Shown: positions 26,158 to 33,811 of the stretch, in pieces
Layout: every line of letters begins with the position of its first letter
Numbering within the stretch: position 1 is the first letter of the stretch
Assembly: GCF_006385685.1 (NCBI RefSeq)
Contig: NZ_VFRP01000006.1
Location: 124,001 to 188,000, forward strand
From: Amaricoccus solimangrovi
Lineage (GTDB): Bacteria > Pseudomonadota > Alphaproteobacteria > Rhodobacterales > Rhodobacteraceae
Length of the DNA: 64,000 bases
Direction: 5' to 3'
Translations under genes and position numbers: made by a program
Notes under the pieces: model-generated
What the model was told of the DNA's origin: nothing
Databases searched by the model: none
Seen by the model: only the letters and a program-made list of their open reading frames with translations

Positions 26158-26760
26158 ATGCCAGCTACGAAGTTCTCGCCGTCGATCACCAGCCGCCCGG
26201 TCTATCCCGGGCTGGTCTCGCGGGGTGCCGCGCCGAGCCTGATGGTCGCGGACGCCGAGGGCGCGGAGGCGCTGATCGACCTCGTGGAGCGCGACCCCGC
26301 CGTGCTCGACGCGGCCCATATCGTCTACGTGCCGGCGGGGGCGCCCTTCGGGGCGCGCCTGTCGGCGCTCGGCGCCCGGCTCTGTCACGAGGCGCCGAGC
26401 CTTTCCGCCGCGCTGCCCCGGATCCGCGCCGCGCTCGCCGAGGCGCGGATGGGCTTCCAGCTCTATCTCGCCGGGACCGAGGGGCTGATCGGACGGGTCG
26501 CCGCCGAGGCGGTCTCGGCGGGCCTGCCGCTCGATGCGATCCAGAGCGAACATCGCGGCTCGATCGCCCGGCGGATGCAATGCGTCCATTGCAAGGGGAT
26601 CACCGAGGATGTCGCCACCGACCCGTTCGTCTGCGCCCATTGCGGGCTGACGCTCTTCGTGCGCGACCACTATTCCCGCCGGCTCGGCGCCTTCCAGGGC
26701 GTCTGCGTCGACGCCGAGACGCCGGGGATCGTGCCGGCGAGCCAGGAGATCCGCCCATGA
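26158..26760 (+). CDS. dmmA: dimethylamine monooxygenase subunit DmmA family protein
   Basis: A 200-residue protein with two CxxC pairs (C142/C145 in CVHC and C159/C162 in CAHC) that look like a zinc-ribbon or small metal site, followed by LTLFVRDHYSRRLGAFQGVCVDAE. The N-terminal SRPVYPGL and the LYLAGTEGLI motif are typical of the DmmA family as I remember it. The stop overlaps the dmmB start (ATGA). Its exact role in the monooxygenase is not clear from sequence; electron transfer or structural assembly through the CxxC site are both possible. Confidence 0.8.
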   Translation: MPATKFSPSITSRPVYPGLVSRGAAPSLMVADAEGAEALIDLVERDPAVLDAAHIVYVPAGAPFGARLSALGARLCHEAPSLSAALPRIRAALAEARMGFQLYLAGTEGLIGRVAAEAVSAGLPLDAIQSEHRGSIARRMQCVHCKGITEDVATDPFVCAHCGLTLFVRDHYSRRLGAFQGVCVDAETPGIVPASQEIRP

Positions 26761-27704
26761 CCGCGCTGACGCTGCGCGTGGCCGCGAAGGAGCCGCTGAC
26801 GCCGCTCGTGACCCGGTTCCGCTTCGAGCATCCCGAGGGCGCGCGCCTGCCGCTCTTCTCCGGCGGCGCCCATGTCGTCGTGGAGATGACGGATGGCAAC
26901 CAGCTCCGGCGCAACGCCTATTCGCTGATCTCGGACCCGAACGACGGTTCCGGCTACGAGATCGCGGTGCGGCGCGAGGACGCGGGCCGGGGCGGGTCGC
27001 GCTTCATGCACGGCCGGGTCGCCGCGGGCGACCTGATCCGGGTGGGCGCGCCCGTCAACCTGTTCTCGCTCGACCTGCGGGCGCGCAAGCACCTGATGAT
27101 CGCCGGCGGCATCGGCGTCACGCCCTTCCTCGCGCAGATCCGCCAGCTCGACCGGCTCGGCCAGCCCTACGAGCTGCGCTACGCCGCGCGCTCGCGCGCC
27201 GAGGCGGCGGGGCTGCGGCTGCTGCCGAGGAGCCCGCGGGTGCATGTGCATATCTCGGACGAGGGCGGGCGGATGGATCTCGGCGGCCTGCTCGCCGGCC
27301 AGCCGCTCGGCACGCATGTCTATACCTGCGGGCCGGAGGGGCTGATCGCCGCGGTCGAGGAGACCGCCGCCCGGCTGCGCTGGCCGAGGGCGGCGCTGCA
27401 TTCGGAGGCCTTCCTCGCGCCGCCGCCGGGCCGGCCCTTCACCGTCCGCCTCGCGCGATCGGGGATCACGATCGAGGTCGGCCCGCACGAGAGCCTGCTG
27501 GAGGCGATCGAGGCGGCGGGCGTCGACGCGCCCTGGCTCTGCCGGGGCGGCGCCTGCGGCCAGTGCGAGACCGCCGTCCTCTCCTGCCGGGGCGAGATCG
27601 AGCATCACGACCACTGGCTGGACGCCGGAGATCGCGCCTCGCGAACCAAGATCATGCCCTGCGTGTCGCGTTTCGCAGGCGAAGAGCTCATCCTCGACCG
27701 ATAG
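26757..27704 (+). CDS. dmmB: dimethylamine monooxygenase reductase subunit DmmB (PDR/VanB type)
   Basis: A 315-residue phthalate-dioxygenase-reductase-type protein. A flavin domain comes first (RRNAYSLISD at residues 51-60), then an NAD(P) domain (LMIAGGIGVTPFLAQI at about 113-128, YTCGPEGLI at 189-197) and a C-terminal plant-type [2Fe-2S] ferredoxin domain with C262, C267, C270 (CRGGACGQC) and C302. It passes electrons from NAD(P)H to the haem subunit DmmC. It overlaps dmmA by 4 bp and precedes dmmC by 9 bp. Confidence 0.87.
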   Translation: MTALTLRVAAKEPLTPLVTRFRFEHPEGARLPLFSGGAHVVVEMTDGNQLRRNAYSLISDPNDGSGYEIAVRREDAGRGGSRFMHGRVAAGDLIRVGAPVNLFSLDLRARKHLMIAGGIGVTPFLAQIRQLDRLGQPYELRYAARSRAEAAGLRLLPRSPRVHVHISDEGGRMDLGGLLAGQPLGTHVYTCGPEGLIAAVEETAARLRWPRAALHSEAFLAPPPGRPFTVRLARSGITIEVGPHESLLEAIEAAGVDAPWLCRGGACGQCETAVLSCRGEIEHHDHWLDAGDRASRTKIMPCVSRFAGEELILDR

Positions 27705-27713
27705 GGGACTGCC

Positions 27714-28754
27714 ATGACCATCCGCTTCAACGAAGAGACCTTCCGCGACGACTACACCTTCTACAATTCACCCCAGGCGATCCGACGCTTCCCGTTCCCC
27801 TTCGACCGCGACGACTACATGTATTCGGTCAACATGGAGCCGCACGCGGGCGGGCCGGAGGGCAGCGTCTTCGAGCGGCGCTTCGACGTCGACGAGCATT
27901 ACGTGGCCGAGATGCGCGACCGGGCGATCACGCTCGACGAGGATCCGCTGCGCTGCCAGTCGCTGCCGCACATGGAGCTCGCGGGCTGGGACCTGCTCGA
28001 GCTCATCATGACCTGCAAGGCCGAGGATTACCCCGACCTCTTCGAACTCCGTCGCGACGGCGACCAGTGGCACTGGATCAACCGCCCGCTCGGGATCGAG
28101 CAGCGCTTCACCTTCCTCGACGCCGGGACGCTGCCGCATGGGCCGATGGAATACATCACCCGCCAGACCCAGGGCGATTTCGCCGTGCTCGACCAGCGCG
28201 AGGGCAATCTCTGGATGGACGCCGGCATGGTGACGAGCCAGGCCGACTGGAGCCTCGACTTCGACATCGGCATGAACTTCTTCGAATGGCACGCGCCGGT
28301 GCCGAAGGCGCACGAGATGGGAATCTTCCAGCGCGCGCTGAAATTCCTGATGAACGTCCAGCAGGGCGCGCCGTCGCGGCGGCTGAACTGGACGATGACG
28401 GTGAACCCGCGCCTCGATACCAGCCCCGAGAACTACCACAAGTGGGGCCCCGAGAAGCGCGAACTCACGCCGGAGAACGTGGGCGCGAAGCAGTATCTCA
28501 GGGTCGAGCTGCAGAGCTTCTGGCGGCTGCCGCGGTCGAACGCGCTCGCCTTCCCGATCCGCTGCTACCTGATCGCGCTCGAGGATCTGGTGAGCGTGCC
28601 GAAATGGGGCCGCCGCCTGCACCGGGTGCTGCGCGACCTGCCGGACGAGCTGGCCGAATACAAGGGCTTCGCCGTCAACCGGCCGCTGATCGTCGACTAC
28701 CTCGCCCGGTTCGACGACGGCGCGCCGACCTCGCCGGGGATCTATCCGGACTGA
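27714..28754 (+). CDS. dmmC: haem-dependent oxidative N-demethylase subunit DmmC (DUF3445)
   Basis: A 346-residue DUF3445-family protein, the haem-binding catalytic subunit of dimethylamine monooxygenase, which oxidises dimethylamine to methylamine plus a C1 unit. Typical stretches are AIRRFPFPFDRDDYMYSVNMEPH near the N-terminus, the WHWINRPLGIEQRFTFLDAGTLPHGPMEYITRQTQGDFAVLDQREGNLWMDAGMV core, FLMNVQQGAPSRRLNWTMTVNPRLDTSPENY and LRVELQSFWRLPRSNALAFPIRCYLIALEDL near the C-terminus. It ends the tdm-dmmDABC run. The methylamine product feeds gmaS encoded upstream in the window. Confidence 0.87.
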   Translation: MTIRFNEETFRDDYTFYNSPQAIRRFPFPFDRDDYMYSVNMEPHAGGPEGSVFERRFDVDEHYVAEMRDRAITLDEDPLRCQSLPHMELAGWDLLELIMTCKAEDYPDLFELRRDGDQWHWINRPLGIEQRFTFLDAGTLPHGPMEYITRQTQGDFAVLDQREGNLWMDAGMVTSQADWSLDFDIGMNFFEWHAPVPKAHEMGIFQRALKFLMNVQQGAPSRRLNWTMTVNPRLDTSPENYHKWGPEKRELTPENVGAKQYLRVELQSFWRLPRSNALAFPIRCYLIALEDLVSVPKWGRRLHRVLRDLPDELAEYKGFAVNRPLIVDYLARFDDGAPTSPGIYPD

Positions 28755-28763
28755 CCATTCCCG

Positions 28764-28785
28764 GAAGGCGCCCGCCGGCGCCTTC
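28764..28785 (+). terminator. hairpin after dmmC
   Basis: GAAGGCGCC, loop CGCC, GGCGCCTTC: a perfect 9-bp stem 9 nt after the dmmC stop, without a T-run. It separates the dmm operon from the following permease gene, which starts 99 bp later with its own ribosome-binding site. Confidence 0.45.
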
Positions 28786-28884
28786 GCCGATCGCGGGTCA
28801 GCGGCCGGGGCATCGCTCCGGCCGAGGGGCCCGGCCGTGCCCGCGCCACCAGCCCATCCTCAGAGAGAAGGGACAGAACACCCC

Positions 28885-30675
28885 ATGACCCACAGCCTGG
28901 ACGCCGGAATGACCGCCGGCACGCAACAACAGGGCAGCATGATCCGCGCGCTCGACTGGAAGGGCGCCTTCTGGGTGGCGGCGGGCGTGCCGCCGCTCGT
29001 GCTCTTCTCGATCGGGGGCATCGCCGGCACCACGGGCAAGCTCGCCTTCATGGTCTGGATCATCTCGATGACGATGGGCTTCCTGCAGTCCTTCACCTAC
29101 GCCGAGATCGCCGGCATGTTCGGCAACAAGTCCGGAGGCGCCTCGGTCTACGGCGCCACCGCGTGGCTGAGGTATTCGAAATTCGTCGCGCCGCTCTCGG
29201 TCTGGTGCAACTGGTTCGCCTGGTCGCCGGTGCTCTCGCTCGGCTGCGCGATCGCGGCGGGCTACATCCTGAACGCGCTCTTCCCGATCCCGTCCGAGAC
29301 CGCCCCCGCCGTGCTCGCCTGGGTCCAGGCCCACGCCGGCGCGATCGCCGCCGACAGCCCGCGCGTCCTGGAATACCTCGGCGCGCACGCGGGCGCGACG
29401 CCGGACCAGGCGATCCAGGCGCTGCTCACCCAGGACGCGGTCGCCACGCTCACGCCCGTGATCCGGACCTGGTCGCTCACCTCCTTCGAGATCCCCTACC
29501 TCGCCACCGCGCATGTCAACGCGACCTTCTTCATCGGCGCCTCGCTGATGCTGATCATCTTCGCGATCCAGCACCGGGGCATCGAGGGCACGGCCAGCGT
29601 GCAGAAGTGGCTCGCGATCGCCGTGCTCGTGCCGCTGCTCTTCATCGGCCTCTGGCCGATCCTGACCGGCCAGATCGATTCCGCCAATGTCACCAGCCTC
29701 GTGCCGCCGACCGCCGCCTATTCCGGCGAGAACGGGAGCTGGAGCGTCGGCGGCTGGACGCTGTTCCTCGGCGGGCTCTACATCGCCGCCTGGTCGACCT
29801 ACGGGTTCGAGACCGCCGTGTGCTACACGCGCGAGCTCAGGGATCCGGCGCGCGACACGTTCAAGGCCATCGTCTACTCCGGCCTCGCCTGCTGCCTGTT
29901 CTTCTTCATCGTGCCCTTCACCTTCCAGGGCGTGCTCGGCCTCGACGGCATGCTCCAGCCGGGCATCGTCGACGGCACCGGCGTCGCCGAGGCGCTCGGC
30001 GGGCTGATCGGCGCGGGCCGGATCGTGACACAGCTTCTCGTCGTGCTGATGATCCTCGCGCTCTTCCTCGCGATCATGACCGCGATGGCGGGCTCCTCGC
30101 GCACGCTTTACCAGGGCTCCAAGGACGGCTGGCTGCCGAAATACCTCGACCACGTGAACGAGAACGGCGCGCCGACGCGGGCGATGTGGACGGATTTCGC
30201 CTTCAACCTCTTCCTGCTCGCCATCGCCTCCGACGCCGGCGGCTACTTCTTCGTCCTCGCCGTCTCCAACGTCGGCTACATCATCTTCAACTTCCTCAAC
30301 CTCAACTCGGGCTGGATCCACCGGATGGACTCGGGCCATGTCGCGCGGCCGTGGAAGGCGCCGACCTGGCTCATCGGGCTCAACACGGTGCTCGCCTTCG
30401 TCAACGCCGTCTTCCTCGGCGCCGGCGCCAAGGTCTGGGGCTATTCCAACGCGCTCTGGGTCGGCTTCGCCCTCGCCTTCATGATCCTGCCGGTCTTCTG
30501 CTTCCGCCATTACGTCCGCGACAGGGGCGTCTTCCCGCCCGAGGCGCTCGAGGACCTCGGCCTCGTCGGCCAGGACATGGGCGTGAAACGCGCCGGCATC
30601 CTGCCCTATCTCGCCCTCATCCTCGGGCTCGGGATCGTCATCTTCGCGAACTGGTTCTTCCAGCTTCCCGCCTGA
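28885..30675 (+). CDS. APC-superfamily permease (candidate methylated-amine transporter)
   Basis: A 596-residue polytopic membrane protein with about 12 spans and a cytoplasmic N-terminus (MTHSLDAGMTAGTQQQG). The first helix WVAAGVPPLVLFSIGGIAGTTGKLAF, FGNKSGGASVYGATAWLRY and the ETAVCYTRELRDPARDTFKAIVYSG loop mark the amino acid/polyamine permease group. A large extracytoplasmic insertion lies around residues 125-205. ATG 28885 follows AGAGAGAAGGG. Its place directly after dmmDABC suggests uptake of di- or trimethylamine or another amine; substrate not shown. It is not closely similar to the APC permease at 3345-4784. Confidence 0.83.
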   Translation: MTHSLDAGMTAGTQQQGSMIRALDWKGAFWVAAGVPPLVLFSIGGIAGTTGKLAFMVWIISMTMGFLQSFTYAEIAGMFGNKSGGASVYGATAWLRYSKFVAPLSVWCNWFAWSPVLSLGCAIAAGYILNALFPIPSETAPAVLAWVQAHAGAIAADSPRVLEYLGAHAGATPDQAIQALLTQDAVATLTPVIRTWSLTSFEIPYLATAHVNATFFIGASLMLIIFAIQHRGIEGTASVQKWLAIAVLVPLLFIGLWPILTGQIDSANVTSLVPPTAAYSGENGSWSVGGWTLFLGGLYIAAWSTYGFETAVCYTRELRDPARDTFKAIVYSGLACCLFFFIVPFTFQGVLGLDGMLQPGIVDGTGVAEALGGLIGAGRIVTQLLVVLMILALFLAIMTAMAGSSRTLYQGSKDGWLPKYLDHVNENGAPTRAMWTDFAFNLFLLAIASDAGGYFFVLAVSNVGYIIFNFLNLNSGWIHRMDSGHVARPWKAPTWLIGLNTVLAFVNAVFLGAGAKVWGYSNALWVGFALAFMILPVFCFRHYVRDRGVFPPEALEDLGLVGQDMGVKRAGILPYLALILGLGIVIFANWFFQLPA

Positions 30676-30693
30676 GCCGACCCGACCCTCTCA

Positions 30694-30723
30694 CGCGCCG
30701 CCGGACAATGCGCCGGCGGCGCG
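30694..30723 (+). terminator. hairpin after the APC permease gene
   Basis: CGCGCCGCCGG and CCGGCGGCGCG pair perfectly over 11 bp around an 8-nt loop, 18 nt after the permease stop. No T-run is present. It separates the permease from the parDE promoter region. Confidence 0.45.
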
Positions 30724-30747
30724 CGACGCTTGCGCGGCGCGGCGGGA

Positions 30748-30766
30748 TGTAGCATGATCGGCTACA
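30748..30766. promoter_or_regulatory. candidate parDE operator
   Basis: TGTAGC-ATGATCG-GCTACA is a perfect 6-bp inverted repeat ending 5 bp before the GGAGG ribosome-binding site of the antitoxin gene. ParD-type ribbon-helix-helix antitoxins usually bind such a palindrome to repress their own operon. Confidence 0.5.
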
Positions 30767-30784
30767 CCTTCGGAGGACGAGCCT

Positions 30785-31054
30785 TTGACCACGTCGCGCA
30801 ACCCCAGCATCTCGCTGTCCGATCAGCACCGCCGGCTGGTCGACGATCTGGTGGCGGCGGGCCGCTATCAGGGCGTGTCGGAGGTGGTCCGGGAGGGGCT
30901 GCGGCTGCTCGAGGATCGCGAGGCGCGCCGCGCCCGGGCGCTGGCCGAGATCGACGCCGTGGTGCGCGAGGGGGTCGAGAGCGGCTCGGCGGGGGCGATG
31001 GATCTGGACGCCATCGTGGCCGAGGCGGAACGGCGGGCGCGCCGGATCCCCTGA
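30785..31054 (+). CDS. ParD-like ribbon-helix-helix antitoxin
   Basis: An 89-residue protein starting at TTG 30785, 8 nt after GGAGG. The N-terminal ISLSDQHRRLVDDLVAAGRYQGVSEVVREGLRLLEDREA is a typical ParD/CopG ribbon-helix-helix domain, and the acidic C-terminal tail would bind the toxin. Its TGA overlaps the toxin ATG by one base. A perfect palindrome just upstream fits autoregulation. Confidence 0.85.
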   Translation: MTTSRNPSISLSDQHRRLVDDLVAAGRYQGVSEVVREGLRLLEDREARRARALAEIDAVVREGVESGSAGAMDLDAIVAEAERRARRIP

Positions 31055-31362
31055 TGCCGCGCATCCTGCGTACCAACGCGGCGACGGAGGATCTCGTCGA
31101 GATCCTCGCGCGGGCGGCGGGCCGGGGCGGCGATCTCCTGGCGCGGCGCCGCGCGGCCTTCGAGCGTGTGCTGGCGCTCCTCGCCGAGAACCCCCGCATG
31201 GGCGCGCGCCGCCTGCCCGGACATCCCGAGGTGCGGGTCTTTCCCTGCGACCGCTTCCTGATCTTCTACCGGCCGCTCGCCGCCGGCGACGGGATCGACG
31301 TGCTGCGCGTCCGGCCGGCGTCGAGCGACTGGCTCGACGCGCTGGAGATCCCGCTTCCCTGA
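31054..31362 (+). CDS. ParE/RelE-superfamily toxin
   Basis: A 102-residue protein with the ParE-type pattern ILRTNAATEDLVEILARAA at the N-terminus, then PRMGARRLPGHPEVRVFPCDRFLIFYRPLAAGDGIDVLRV and a short C-terminal tail. The start codon overlaps the antitoxin stop (TGATG). ParE members inhibit gyrase, whereas RelE members cleave mRNA; the DRFLIFYRP strand favours ParE, without proof. It is a complete pair next to a damaged gene on the opposite strand. Confidence 0.83.
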   Translation: MPRILRTNAATEDLVEILARAAGRGGDLLARRRAAFERVLALLAENPRMGARRLPGHPEVRVFPCDRFLIFYRPLAAGDGIDVLRVRPASSDWLDALEIPLP

Positions 31363-31371
31363 GGCTGCCGC

Positions 31372-32735
31372 TCAGGGCGCGGAGCCGAGCGGCCGGAGTT
31401 CCTGGAACACGGTCGGAAGCAGTTCGGAAACCGTCGGGTGGATATGGACCGCCCGGGCGATCGTCTCGACCGGGGCGCGGGCATAGATCAGGTCGATGAT
31501 CGCATGGACCGCCTCGTCCCCCTCGACGCCGAGGATCGCGGCGCCGAGGATCTCGCGGGTATCGGCATCGGCGAGCACCTTGATGAAGCCCCGGGTCTCG
31601 CCCTTCTCGACCGCCCGGCTGACCCGCGTCATCGGCCGTGTCCCGACCAGCACCCGGCGGCCAGAGGCACGCGCCTCCGTCTCGGACATGCCGGCGCGGC
31701 CGAGCGGCGGATCGGTATAGAGCGCGTAGGCGGGCAGCCGGTCCGTCACCGCGCGATTTCCACCGTCGAGCAGGTTCGCCGCCACGATCTCGTAGTCGTT
31801 GTAGGCGGTATGGGTGAAAGCGCCGCGCCCGTTGCATTCTCCGAGCGCCCAGATCCCCGGAACCCGCGTCGCGAGGCGCTCGTCGACCGGTATGTAGCCG
31901 CGCCGGTCGGTCGCGAGCCCGACGGTATCGAGCCCGAGGTCGTCGGTATGGGGCTGGCGCCCCATCGCGACCAGAACATGGGTCCCGATCTCCTCCGGCG
32001 CGCCCCGGGCGCAATCCACATGGACCGCGACCCCGCCCTCCGCCCTCGCGAAGCGGATGCATTCCGCGTCGAGGCGCGGCCGGATGCCCTCGGCTTCGAG
32101 GATGCCCCGCACGGCCTCCGAGACATCCGGATCCTCGCGCCCGATGAGCCGCCCGCTCTTCTCGACGATCGTCACCTCGGACCCGAGGCGGCGGAAGGCC
32201 TGGGCGAATTCGAGCCCGACATAGCCGCCACCCACGACGACGAGATGTTCCGGCAGCGTATCGAGATCGAGGATCCCGACATTGTCGAGCACCGGTACGT
32301 CGCGGATGCCCGGCAGATCGGGCAGCGCCGCCCGCGCGCCGACATCGAGAAAGATCCGCTCGGTCGCAAGCAGCCGGCCGCCGACCTCGACCCTGCCCGG
32401 ACCGGCGAGCCGCGCGTGGCCCTCGATCAGCGTGAGCCCCGCCACGCCCGCGAGCCAGTCGGCGAGGTCGCGGCGATGGCGCGGACGGCGGCCATGTCGG
32501 CGGAGACGGGTCCGGCCGCGACGCCGAATTCCGCCGCGCGCCGCGCCATCGCCGCGACCTTCGCGCTCGCGATCAGCGCCTTGGTCGGGCGGCAGCCGGT
32601 GTTGACGCAGGTGCCGCCGACGAAGCGCCGCTCGATCAGCGCGACGCGCCGCCCGGTCCCCGCCAGCCGCGCGGCGAGCGAGGGGCCGGCCTGCCCGGCG
32701 CCGATCACCACGTCGTCGAATGGCTCCCCGGTCAC
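31372..32735 (-). pseudogene. frameshifted mercuric-reductase/dihydrolipoamide-dehydrogenase-like flavoprotein
   Basis: Two reading frames on the minus strand together make one class I pyridine-nucleotide-disulfide oxidoreductase. The N-terminal part (GTG 32735 to about 32475) has FDDVVIGAGQAGPSLAARLAGTGRR and the redox disulfide motif GGTCVNTGCRPTKAL. The C-terminal part (about 32473 to 31372) has LVVVGGGYVGLEFAQAFRRLGSEVTIVEK, VPGIWALGECNGRGAFTHTAYNDYEI and the dimerisation helix ending HPTVSELLPTVF. Between MAAVRAI and RDLADWLAG the usual linker is about 8-10 residues short and the frame changes, which suggests a small deletion of about 25-29 nt near 32473. The DUF4126 stop overlaps its GTG. 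Everything else is intact, so the lesion is recent or a sequence error. Confidence 0.75.
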
Positions 32736-33190
32736 GCGAGCGCCACGACGGCGAGGGCGAGGAGGATGGCCGCGGCGTCCTCGAGAAACGCGGCCGGCCG
32801 GTCCGATCCGAAGGCCGAGGCGAGCGCGCCCCGGACCGCCGCGCCGCCCAGGGTGCCGAGCACGGCGCCGAGGCTTCCGGCGAGAAGACCGGGGATGGCG
32901 CTCCCGGCCAGCGCGCCGAGCGCGGCGCCCGAGAAGCCGCCGCTCAGGATCCGCGCGCCGAACTGCGGCGGCACCTTCCGGCTCGGCGTCGTCGGCAACT
33001 GGTCGGTCACGAATTCGACCAGCGCGAGAGCCGAGAGGATCAGCACGGCCCAGCCCGAGGCGAGGAAGGAGGCCCAGGTTGGCGCGAGATCGATCCAGCC
33101 GAGCCATCCAGCCCAGGCGAGCGCCGCGGGCGCCGTCATCGCGCGCGATCCGGCGACGATGCCGATCAGCAGGGACAGAAGAACGCTCAT
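32732..33190 (-). CDS. DUF4126 membrane protein
   Basis: A 152-residue hydrophobic protein with four or so spans: MSVLLSLLIGIVAGSRAMTAPAALAWAGWLGW, FLASGWAVLILSALALVEFVTDQLP, the glycine-rich GARILSGGFSGAALGALAGSAIPGLLAGSLGAVLGTLGGAAVRGALA and LEDAAAILLALAVVALA. The AGSRAMTAPAA motif is typical of DUF4126. ATG 33190 gives a compact start; the frame is open upstream but that part is basic and non-conserved in appearance. Function unknown. It is co-transcribed with the damaged flavoprotein gene (GTGA overlap). Confidence 0.75.
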   Translation of the reverse strand: MSVLLSLLIGIVAGSRAMTAPAALAWAGWLGWIDLAPTWASFLASGWAVLILSALALVEFVTDQLPTTPSRKVPPQFGARILSGGFSGAALGALAGSAIPGLLAGSLGAVLGTLGGAAVRGALASAFGSDRPAAFLEDAAAILLALAVVALA

Positions 33191-33327
33191 CCGATTCTCC
33201 AGAAGCAGACGCGGAGCGCAGCCTAGCACGTGGGCGGCGCCACGCGCGCCTTTTCCGAGCCGGACGCGGCGGGGGCCACGGGGGGATTGACGGAAGGCGT
33301 TCCGCGCCATATATCACGGCTCTCTTA

Positions 33328-33345
33328 TAGATAGCATGCTAACAT
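33328..33345. promoter_or_regulatory. candidate MarR operator
   Basis: TAGCATGCTA at 33332-33341 is a perfect 10-bp palindrome in an AT-rich stretch ending about 15 bp before the MarR gene start. It is close to the SlyA-type consensus TTAGCAAGCTAA, so autoregulation of the MarR-efflux operon is likely. Confidence 0.45.
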
Positions 33346-33355
33346 TAAGCGCACC

Positions 33356-33811
33356 ATGAAACCCGATCCGACCCCGTCCGAATTCCTGGAGACCCTGACC
33401 AAGGTGAGCCGGAAGATCCGCACCGCCTTCGATCAGCGGGTGACGGAGCAGGGGCTCACCTATCCGCGCGCCCGCGTCCTCTTCCGCCTGATCCGGAAGC
33501 AGAACGTCACGCAGCGCGAGCTCGCCTGCGAACTGGAGCTGGAGCAGGCCACCCTGGTGCGCCTGCTCGACCGGATGGCGGAGAACGGTCTGATCGAGCG
33601 CCGGCCGGATCCGGGCGACCGCCGCGCCAAACTCGTCGCGCTGACCGACCACGGCCGGGAACAGGCCGAGGTGGTGAGCGCGATCGCCGGCCGGATGCGC
33701 GAGGAGATCTTCCGCGGTTTCGATCCGGATGAGCTGAGATCCGCCCTCGGGGTGCTGGAGCGCCTCTGGGCCAATCTCGCCGAGCCCGAGGTGGCCGATG
33801 TCTCCGCGTGA
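33356..33811 (+). CDS. MarR-family transcriptional regulator
   Basis: A 151-residue winged-helix protein: VTEQGLTYPRARVLFRLIRKQNVTQRELACELELEQATLVRLLDRMAENGLIERRPDPGDRRAKLVALTDHG is the complete DNA-binding domain, flanked by dimerisation helices. It is the first gene of a three-gene operon with an MFS pump and a HlyD/EmrA adaptor (14-bp and 4-bp overlaps), the classic arrangement of a repressor of multidrug efflux that responds to phenolic or lipophilic compounds. Confidence 0.88.
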   Translation: MKPDPTPSEFLETLTKVSRKIRTAFDQRVTEQGLTYPRARVLFRLIRKQNVTQRELACELELEQATLVRLLDRMAENGLIERRPDPGDRRAKLVALTDHGREQAEVVSAIAGRMREEIFRGFDPDELRSALGVLERLWANLAEPEVADVSA

